Source of the DNA: CAZBDU01 sp964490725
GTDB taxonomy: Bacteria; Spirochaetota; Spirochaetia; SZUA-6; DRHE01
Direction of reading: 5' to 3'
DNA length: 19,482 bases
NCBI GenBank assembly: GCA_964490725.1
Contig: CAZBDU010000104.1
Coordinates: 1 to 19,482, forward strand
The notes under the pieces were generated by a model, which saw only the letters and a list, made by a program, of their open reading frames with translations, searched no databases and was not told where the DNA came from. The first letter of the stretch is position 1. Each line of letters opens with the position of its first letter. A program made the translations under genes and the position numbers. Below are positions 13,851 to 19,482 of the stretch, in pieces.

Positions 13851-16283
13851 ATGGCGAGGATCGCAGAGCTCAGGCCTGAGGAGCTGCGCCGCAGCTGCCC
13901 GGAGGACCGCTTCGAGTTCCAGGACACCGCCCAGCTGGCCGAAGAGGGGCAGATCATCGGCCAGGACCGGGCCGTGGAGGCCATCGAGTTCGGCATCAAC
14001 ATCGAGAACGACGGCTTCAACATCTACGCCCTGGGCCGCCAGGGCTCGGGAAAGACCACCACCATCCGCCGCTTCGTCCAGGAGAAGGCCCGCTCCCGGC
14101 CCGTGCCGGACGACTGGTGCTACCGCTACAACTTCGACGAGCCGGAGAAGCCCCGGGCGCTGCGCCTGCCCGCCGGCTGGGGCCGGGAGCTGCGGGGCGA
14201 CATGGAGCGGCTGGTGACCGAGATCCCCCGGGAGATCTCCCGGGCCCTGGAGCGGGAGGACCTGCGCAGCGAGCGCGAGGCGGCCATGGAGGGGCTGCAG
14301 AAGCAGCAGCAGGAGCGGTTTGCGGAGCTGGAAGGGAAGGCCGCGGAGAAGGGCTTCGCCCTGGAACGCAACCCCACGGGTATCTTCGTGGTGCCCCTGC
14401 GCGACGGACAGCCGATCAGCCGCGACCAGTTCGACGAGCTTCCCGACGAGGAGAAGGAGCGCATCCAGAGGGAAGGGGAGGAGCTCAACCGGGAGCTGCA
14501 CGACACCGTGCACGGGGTGCGGGACCTGGAAAAGAGCGCCCGCGAGCAGATGAGGGATCTGGAGCGCAAGACCGTGCTCTTCGCGGTGCAGTACCACCTG
14601 GAAACCCTGCGCGGCAAGTACGAGTCCTACCCGCAGGTGGTGGAGTACCTGGACGAGGTCCGGGAGGACATCCTGGACAACGCCCGCGCCATCATCGCCA
14701 AGAGCACGGCCGAAGGCCAGCAGGGCGAGCAGAACCCGCTGGCCATGATGCAGATGCAGGTGCAGCAGCGCTCCAACATCCTGGAGCGCTACCGGGTCAA
14801 CCTGATCGTGGACAACTCCGGCGCCGAGGGCGCCCCGGTAATCATGGAGGAGATCCCCTCCTTTCCCCACCTCATCGGCAGGGTGGAGCGCCAGGCGCGG
14901 CTGGGGATGCTGGTCACCAGCTTCGACATGATCAAGGCGGGGGCGCTGCACCGGGCCAACGGCGGCTACCTGATCCTGGAGGCTGAGCACCTGCTGCGCC
15001 AGCCCCTGGCCTACGACGGCCTGAAGCACGCCCTGCGGGAGGGGAAGATCAAGATCACCGACCCCGGGGAGATGGTGAGCCCCATCAGCACCGCGGGCCT
15101 GGAGCCGGAGCCCATCCCCCTGTCGGTGAAGGTGATCGTCACCGGAAGCCCACCGATCTACTACCTGCTGCACAACCTGGACGGCGAGTTCCAGGAGCTG
15201 TTCAAGGTGAAGGCCGATTTCGACTCCGTCATGGACCGCACCCTGGAGAACGAGCGCCGCTACGCCGCCTTCATGGCGGGCCGCTGCCGCGAGGAGGGGT
15301 GGCTGCCCTTCGACCGCTCCGGGATCGCCCGCATGGTGGAGTACGGCTCCGAGCTGGCCGGGGACCAGACCAGGCTCTCCACGCAGTTTGCCGACATCTG
15401 CGACCTGGGCAGGGAGGCCAACTACTGGGCGGGCCGGGAGGGAAGCAGGCACATCGGCCGCTCCCACCTGCAGCGCGCCGTGGACGCGCGCAGGCGGCGG
15501 GCCAACCGGGTGGAGGACCGGCTCCAGGAGATGATCCGGCGGGAGGAGATCTTCATCGACACCGAGGGGGAGGTGGTGGGGCAGGTGAACGGTCTGGCGG
15601 TGGTGAGCCTGGGGGACTACGCCTTCGGGCATCCCTCGCGCATCACCGCCCGCACCTACGCCAGACGCGGAGGGGTGATCAACATCGAGCGGGAGGCCAA
15701 GATGAGCGGCCCCATCCACGACAAGGGGGTGCTGATCCTCTCCGGCTTCCTGAACGGCCGCTACGGCCGCTCCCGGCCGGTGGCCCTCCAGGCCAGCCTG
15801 GGCTTCGAGCAGAGCTACCAGGGAGTGGACGGGGACAGCGCCTCCTCTGCGGAGCTGTACGCCCTGCTGTCCAGCCTCTCCGGCCGCCCGCTCCGCCAGT
15901 GCCTGGCGGTGACCGGGTCGGTGAACCAGCGCGGGGAGATCCAGCCCATCGGCGGGGCCACCCAGAAGATCGAGGGGTTCTTCGAGGTCTGCAAGGCCCG
16001 GGGGCTTTCCGGCAGCCAGGGGGTGCTGATCCCCCGGGCCAACGTGACCAACCTGATGCTCCGCCAGGAGGTGGTGGAGGCGGTCCGGGAAGGCAGGTTC
16101 CACATCTACCCGGTGGAGACCATCGATGAGGGGATCGAGATCCTCACCGGCGCGCCCGCCGGCGAGGCGCAGGCCGGCGGCGCCTACCCCGAGGGCAGCG
16201 TCAACCGCGCCGTGGAGGAGCGGCTGGTGGAGCTGGCCGAGCAGTGGAAGGAGTACGGGGGAGGACGGGAGCCGGGGGACTGA
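13851..16283 (+). CDS. ATP-dependent Lon-family (S16) protease, AAA_32-like type
   Basis: The 810-aa cytosolic protease has an ATPase part fused to an S16 Lon protease domain. ATG 13851 is preceded by GGAGGAG at good spacing. Near the N-terminus QIIGQDRAVEAIEFG leads to Walker A GRQGSGKT (62-69). A long charged helical insertion (about 125-270) follows, in place of the large N-domain of classical Lon. The ATPase part resumes with ANGGYLILEAEHLL (a Walker B-like region) and VKVIVTGSPPIYYLL. The protease domain has DGDSASSAEL with catalytic Ser663 and PIGGATQKIEG with Lys706. The Ser-Lys spacing of 43 matches E. coli Lon. The layout is that of the bacterial Lon-like family with an AAA_32 domain (E. 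coli YcbZ relatives), not housekeeping LonA. It should act in protein quality control; specific substrates cannot be predicted. Confidence 0.92.
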   Translation: MARIAELRPEELRRSCPEDRFEFQDTAQLAEEGQIIGQDRAVEAIEFGINIENDGFNIYALGRQGSGKTTTIRRFVQEKARSRPVPDDWCYRYNFDEPEKPRALRLPAGWGRELRGDMERLVTEIPREISRALEREDLRSEREAAMEGLQKQQQERFAELEGKAAEKGFALERNPTGIFVVPLRDGQPISRDQFDELPDEEKERIQREGEELNRELHDTVHGVRDLEKSAREQMRDLERKTVLFAVQYHLETLRGKYESYPQVVEYLDEVREDILDNARAIIAKSTAEGQQGEQNPLAMMQMQVQQRSNILERYRVNLIVDNSGAEGAPVIMEEIPSFPHLIGRVERQARLGMLVTSFDMIKAGALHRANGGYLILEAEHLLRQPLAYDGLKHALREGKIKITDPGEMVSPISTAGLEPEPIPLSVKVIVTGSPPIYYLLHNLDGEFQELFKVKADFDSVMDRTLENERRYAAFMAGRCREEGWLPFDRSGIARMVEYGSELAGDQTRLSTQFADICDLGREANYWAGREGSRHIGRSHLQRAVDARRRRANRVEDRLQEMIRREEIFIDTEGEVVGQVNGLAVVSLGDYAFGHPSRITARTYARRGGVINIEREAKMSGPIHDKGVLILSGFLNGRYGRSRPVALQASLGFEQSYQGVDGDSASSAELYALLSSLSGRPLRQCLAVTGSVNQRGEIQPIGGATQKIEGFFEVCKARGLSGSQGVLIPRANVTNLMLRQEVVEAVREGRFHIYPVETIDEGIEILTGAPAGEAQAGGAYPEGSVNRAVEERLVELAEQWKEYGGGREPGD

Positions 16284-16304
16284 GCCGCGTCCCCGCGCCG
16301 GCCT

Positions 16305-16754
16305 TCAGCCCGAGGGCGCCGGATAGGCGAAGGGCTTTCCCTGGCCCGTCTCGCAGTACAGGCGCAGGCTCTCCAGGTAGTATCCCCAGTTGTAGTTGTA
16401 GCGGCCGTAGGCCGTATCGTCGAGCTCCCGGGCGTACTCCTGCTCGAAGGTGACCACCGTCCCCCCGCGGCCGCCGGGCTCGCTCTCCTCCAGCCGGAAG
16501 GTGAACCGGTTGTCCAGCCAGGGAGCGTGCCCCCCGGTGCATTTCCAGGTCACGCTCCTGTCCTGCTCCCAGGCCAGGATCTGCATCTGCGGGTTGAACT
16601 CGGGAACGAAGCGGAACCGAGCTGTGCCGCCCACCCCGGCCTGGGCCTCCGCATGGGTGCTCCACCAGCCGGCCAGGCCCTGGCCGGTGGTCAGGGCCTG
16701 GAACACTCTACGCGGCTGCGCGGCAACGTCGAAAACGTGGACGATCCTCTTCAT
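16305..16754 (-). CDS. SRPBCC / AHSA1-like domain protein
   Basis: The 149-aa soluble protein has the features of the START-like SRPBCC fold: an N-terminal strand MKRIVHVFDVAAQPRRVFQAL, then LAGWWSTHAEA, FRFVPEFN, the paired strands VTWKCTGGHAPWLDNRFTFRL and TVVTFEQEYA, and a final long helix NYNWGYYLESLRLYCETG. AHSA1-like relatives bind small hydrophobic ligands or act as Hsp90 co-chaperone-like domains; the ligand here is unknown. The start is firm: AAGGAGG lies five bases upstream. It follows the cyclase by 57 nt on the same strand and may be cotranscribed with it. The stop converges with the Lon-like gene, leaving only 21 nt between them. Confidence 0.82.
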   Translation of the reverse strand: MKRIVHVFDVAAQPRRVFQALTTGQGLAGWWSTHAEAQAGVGGTARFRFVPEFNPQMQILAWEQDRSVTWKCTGGHAPWLDNRFTFRLEESEPGGRGGTVVTFEQEYARELDDTAYGRYNYNWGYYLESLRLYCETGQGKPFAYPAPSG

Positions 16755-16811
16755 GACGGCCTCCTTCCGGCGCCTCGGCGGCGCGGGTACGGGACGGGTC
16801 GCAGGGATTGG

Positions 16812-17534
16812 CTACGGCGAGGCGATGACCCAGGCGTCCATGGCCTCCTTCAGATCCTTGAGCGCCAGGCGCCGCGGCTCCATGCCTTCCGCCTGAAGAC
16901 CGGCGGCGCTGCGGGCTGCCTCGCTCAGGATCACCTCCCCCGGGCCGGCGGCGGCGGCCAGCCGGGCGGCGGCCGGCCGGGCGGGGGCGTTCACGGACTC
17001 GCCCAGGACCGCGATGTCCGCGAACCCGCCCTCGGCTTCCACCGAACCCACGCAGGCCGTGCCGAAGTGGACCCCCACCCCCACCGGCACCCGGGGCCCG
17101 CCGGGCTCTCCGTGGCCGGTGGCCGCCAGGATCTCCCTGCCGGCGCGCACCGCCGCCTCCGCGTGGCTGCTCCCGGTGAACCCCGGCACGTAGAAGCCGT
17201 TCGCGGCGTCGCCGGCCAGCTTCTCCACCAGGGCGTTGCTGCGATACAGGACCTTCGTCGCCGCCCCGTAGAAGCGGTTGATCGGGGCGCTGAAGGCGGC
17301 GGGTCTCATCTGTTCGGACAGCTGCGTGGAGCCGCGGACGTCGGCGAAGAGCAGGGACACCTCCAGCTCCGTCCCGCCGTGGTAGTGCGAGGCGAAGCGC
17401 TCGCAGACGTTGCACAGCCTGGGGTTCATCTTCGAACGCTGGACCCCCAGGACCCACCTGGCCAGCTTCCCGCCCACCCCGCCGAAGGGGTAGTAGCACA
17501 CCGGGCGGCGGGGGTCTTTGGGCATGCGGCTCAC
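16812..17534 (-). CDS. class III adenylate/guanylate cyclase-like protein
   Basis: The 240-aa soluble protein begins at GTG 17534 or at ATG 17525, three codons on. A short N-terminal stretch has a Cys pair (RLCNVCERF, Cys41 and Cys44) before the cyclase catalytic domain. Metal-binding Asp65 lies in SLLFADVRGST and Asp109 in EKLAGDA. Lys105 and Asp173 (FADIAVLG) are at the purine-selecting positions and suggest ATP use. Asn182 and Arg186 (VNAPARP) match the transition-state N-x3-R spacing, though the usual VNLAARL is altered. It would make a cyclic nucleotide second messenger; no receptor or membrane domain is attached. The start overlaps the end of a small, apparently frameshifted ORF. The SRPBCC gene follows 57 nt downstream. 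Confidence 0.87.
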   Translation of the reverse strand: MSRMPKDPRRPVCYYPFGGVGGKLARWVLGVQRSKMNPRLCNVCERFASHYHGGTELEVSLLFADVRGSTQLSEQMRPAAFSAPINRFYGAATKVLYRSNALVEKLAGDAANGFYVPGFTGSSHAEAAVRAGREILAATGHGEPGGPRVPVGVGVHFGTACVGSVEAEGGFADIAVLGESVNAPARPAAARLAAAAGPGEVILSEAARSAAGLQAEGMEPRRLALKDLKEAMDAWVIASP

Positions 17535-17646
17535 GAGGGGCGCAGGTACTTGATTCGAACCAGTAGCGCCTGCCCCCCTCGGGCGCCTTGCCGGTGGTCA
17601 GGTAGGCGCGCCAGGCCTGCTGAACCGCGACCGACTCGTCCTTCAC
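17531..17646 (-). pseudogene. small leader ORF with apparent one-base frameshift
   Basis: From GTG 17646 one frame reads VKDESVAVQQAWRAYLTTGK and continues APEGG, with the high-GC codon use of the neighbourhood. After the G6 run (plus-strand C6 at 17573-17578), good coding sequence continues in another frame as QALLVRIKYLRPS and stops at TGA (17533-17531), which overlaps the cyclase GTG start. One extra G would join the two parts into a 38-aa protein. This looks like a homopolymer indel (sequencing error or mutation) or a slippery site. The GTG falls at the predicted transcription start, so translation would be nearly leaderless. I do not recognise the product; overlap with the cyclase start suggests coupling. 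Confidence 0.45.
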
Positions 17647-17653
17647 TAACTTG

Positions 17654-17682
17654 ACAATAATAGTCAGCTTTGCCCGCGTCAA
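17654..17682 (-). promoter_or_regulatory. predicted sigma70-type promoter for the cyclase operon
   Basis: On the minus strand TTGACG (17682-17677) and TATTGT (17659-17654) are exactly 17 nt apart, in an AT-rich island within very GC-rich DNA between the divergent cyclase and UbiB genes. Transcription would begin near 17647, at the GTG of the small leader ORF. Confidence 0.5.
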
Positions 17683-17757
17683 TGCCCGAAAATGCCGCCG
17701 CCGCGGACAGGCCGCGCCGCTATGCGAGGGGGCGGCGCTATCGCTATCTTTTTCCCT

Positions 17758-19434
17758 ATGCCAGCCACGCCCGCACGCCGCTTCCGATCCCGCTACCGCC
17801 GCATCCTGCGTTTCTTCGCGCGGGTGTTCGCAGCAGAGCTGTGGTGGGAGATCCTGCTCCCCAGGGTGGGCCTGGGCGCCCTGGGGCGCCGCGGCCGCGG
17901 GGAGCGCCTGCGCAGGGAGGCGGCCGCCTTCCGCCGGCTGGCCGTGCGCATGGGAGGGGTGCTCATCAAGGTGGGCCAGTTCCTCTCCGCCCGGGTGGAC
18001 GTGCTGCCGCGGGAGATCACCGGGGAGCTTTCCAGCCTTCAGGACGAGGTGGGAGCGGAGAGCTTCGAGGAGATCCGGGGGGTGATCGAGGCCGAGTTCG
18101 GCGTTCCCCTTGCAGAGAGGTTCGTGGACTTCGAGCCCCAGCCCATGGCCTCCGCCTCCATCGGGCAGGTGCACTACGCGCGGCTCTGCCGGTCCTCCCC
18201 GGACGGGGAGCCCTGCCCCCGGGTGGTGGTGAAGGTGCAGCGCCCCGCCATCGGGGAGATCGTGGAGGCGGACCTGGCGGCGATTGCCGTGGTGGGCCGG
18301 TGGCTGACCCGGCTGAAGAGCGTGCGCCGGCACGCCAACGTGCCGGGGCTGATCGAGGAGTTCAGCCGCTCCCTCCACGAGGAGATCGACTACCTGCACG
18401 AGGGCAAGAACGCCGAGCAGTTCGGGGCCAGCTTCCGGGACCGGCCGGAGGTGCGGGTGCCGGAGGTGGTCTGGAGCCATACCACCACCCGTGTGCTCAC
18501 CCTCCAGGACGTGGGGGCCATCAAGATCGGCGACTACCCCGGCCTGGAGGCGGCCGGCATCCCCCGCGCGGCGGTGGCCTCCCGCCTCCTGGACGCCTAC
18601 CTGAAGCAGATCTTCGAGGACGGCTTCTTCCACGCCGACCCGCATCCGGGCAACCTCTTTGTGCTGCCGGCCCCGGCGGGCGGGGAGCCCGGCGCCTGGC
18701 GCCTGGTGTTCATCGACTTCGGCATGACCGGCACGCTCGGCCCGGCGGTGTTCGACGGCTTGAAGGAGGCGCTGATCGCCGCCGGCACCCGGGACGCCCG
18801 CCGCCTGGTGGCCTCCTTCAAGAAGCTGGACCTGCTCCTGCCCGGGGCCGACCTGGAGCTCATCGAGCGGGCCACCCGCGAGGTGCTGGAGCGGGTGTGG
18901 GGCAAGTCCACCCGGGAGATCACGGCCATGGGAGACCAGGACGTGAGCCAGCTCACCGAGGAGTTCGGCGACCTGTTCTACCAGATGCCCTTCCAGCTTC
19001 CGGAGAACCTGATCCTGCTGGGCCGCTGCCTGGGCATCCTCTCCGGACTGGCCACCGGGCTGGACCCGGACTTCAAGGTGTGGACCGCGCTGGTGCCCTA
19101 CGCGCAGAAGCTGGCCAAGGACCAGGGGGAGGGGGGGCTGTCCCTGGTGCTGAAGCAGCTGGTGGATGCGGCCCGGGTGCTGGCGGGTCTGCCCGGGCGG
19201 GCGGATTCGCTGGTGGACCGCATCGAGCGGGGCAGGCTGGAGGTGCGAATCCCGGAGATGCAGCGCTACGTGGCCCGCCTGGAACGGGGCGCCCGCAAGC
19301 TGGGCGGCTCGGTGGTCTTTGCGGCGGGGCTGCTGGCGGCCACCGCCTTCTACCTGTCCGGAAAGCCGGAGCTGGCCCTGGGGGTGTCCGTGGCGGAGGC
19401 GGCCCTGCTGCTCTGGCTGCTGTTGGGCCGCTAG
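17758..19434 (+). CDS. UbiB/ABC1/ADCK-family atypical kinase
   Basis: The product is 558 aa from ATG 17758 (PATPARRFRSRYRRILRFFAR). Longer in-frame starts at 17692 and 17722 are possible. None has a clear ribosome site, and TATCTT stands just before 17758, so a leaderless message is conceivable. The family motifs are in order: KVGQ (Lys71, Gln74), the Ala-rich loop ASASIGQVHYA, VVVKVQRP with Lys159, HEEIDYLHEGKNAEQF, HADPHPGN with His292, Asp294 and Asn299, and IDFG with Asp320. The C-terminus has two hydrophobic helices (VVFAAGLLAATAFYL and AEAALLLWLLLG) that anchor it in the inner membrane. UbiB-type proteins are ATPases that support ubiquinone or other isoprenoid lipid biosynthesis. No ubi gene is adjacent, so quinone synthesis is inferred from the family only. 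Confidence 0.9.
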   Translation: MPATPARRFRSRYRRILRFFARVFAAELWWEILLPRVGLGALGRRGRGERLRREAAAFRRLAVRMGGVLIKVGQFLSARVDVLPREITGELSSLQDEVGAESFEEIRGVIEAEFGVPLAERFVDFEPQPMASASIGQVHYARLCRSSPDGEPCPRVVVKVQRPAIGEIVEADLAAIAVVGRWLTRLKSVRRHANVPGLIEEFSRSLHEEIDYLHEGKNAEQFGASFRDRPEVRVPEVVWSHTTTRVLTLQDVGAIKIGDYPGLEAAGIPRAAVASRLLDAYLKQIFEDGFFHADPHPGNLFVLPAPAGGEPGAWRLVFIDFGMTGTLGPAVFDGLKEALIAAGTRDARRLVASFKKLDLLLPGADLELIERATREVLERVWGKSTREITAMGDQDVSQLTEEFGDLFYQMPFQLPENLILLGRCLGILSGLATGLDPDFKVWTALVPYAQKLAKDQGEGGLSLVLKQLVDAARVLAGLPGRADSLVDRIERGRLEVRIPEMQRYVARLERGARKLGGSVVFAAGLLAATAFYLSGKPELALGVSVAEAALLLWLLLGR

Positions 19435-19482
19435 GAGTCCGTAGGGCATAGCCTGCCGCCGGACGAGGAGGCAGGGGGTGCG

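Noticed and set aside
13800..16103. Long minus-strand open frame opposite the Lon-like gene
   Set aside because: Shadow of the protease gene: His/Leu/Gly-rich sequence with no motif or ribosome site.
17547..17565. tRNA-like T-loop GGTTCGAATC on the minus strand
   Set aside because: No acceptor, D-arm or anticodon stem can be built around it. It falls in the end of the leader ORF and is also part of an imperfect palindrome.
16708..19449. Long minus-strand open frame of about 900 codons
   Set aside because: It is antisense to the UbiB gene and off-frame over the cyclase. Its composition is Gly/Arg/Pro-rich with no domain, as expected for stop-poor shadows in high-GC DNA.
1..19482. CRISPR array, rRNA, tRNA or complete insertion sequence
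   Set aside because: No regularly spaced direct repeats, rRNA or tRNA structure, or transposase with terminal repeats was seen.

Overview
The window has two unlike halves. Bases 1 to about 10,400 are a moderate-GC accessory region in which every supported gene lies on the minus strand. From about 10,430 to the end the DNA is very GC-rich, with strong G/C bias at third codon positions and ordinary housekeeping or envelope genes on both strands. The core half suggests a high-GC Gram-negative bacterium: a lipoprotein with a lipobox, a Lon-type protease with an AAA_32-like layout, a UbiB/AarF kinase and a class III cyclase. A proteobacterium or a related environmental phylum fits, but the taxon cannot be fixed from this sequence.

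Accessory half, read in the direction of transcription from high to low coordinates. A tight operon encodes a HerA-type ATPase (7622-9745), a NurA nuclease (6273-7622) and an amino-type DNA methyltransferase (5148-6266). HerA and NurA share one base (TAATG), and six bases separate NurA from the methyltransferase. An attC-like site lies 15 nt after the methyltransferase stop. Next come two small coupled genes (81 and 35 codons), a 195-aa protein, a 345-aa protein with a plausible PD-(D/E)XK core, a 306-aa protein with a HEPN-like Rx4H motif, a good attC site, a 410-aa two-TM membrane protein, and another good attC site. The attC sites all read in the same direction as the genes. No integrase is visible, so this looks like part of an integron cassette array or a CALIN (attC cluster lacking an integrase) that carries candidate anti-phage genes.

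The boundary (9746-10588) has no convincing gene. It holds a perfect 9+9 inverted repeat and a strand-biased G/C-run tract close to where composition changes.

Core half: a DUF4398-like lipoprotein (10589-11179), then convergent to it an NlpC/P60-like secreted hydrolase (11221-12516), which diverges from a secreted endonuclease/exonuclease/phosphatase-family protein (12594-13655). After these come a Lon-family protease (13851-16283), a minus-strand pair of an SRPBCC/AHSA1-like protein and a class III nucleotidyl cyclase (16305-17534), and a UbiB/ABC1 kinase (17758-19434). A short reading frame with an apparent one-base deletion in a G run lies directly upstream of the cyclase.

The most interesting content is the HerA-NurA-methyltransferase operon ending at an attC-like site: a candidate modification-plus-nuclease/translocase defence system that may have been captured as, or inserted next to, an integron cassette. 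The defence role is inferred from families and context. It is not shown by the sequence.
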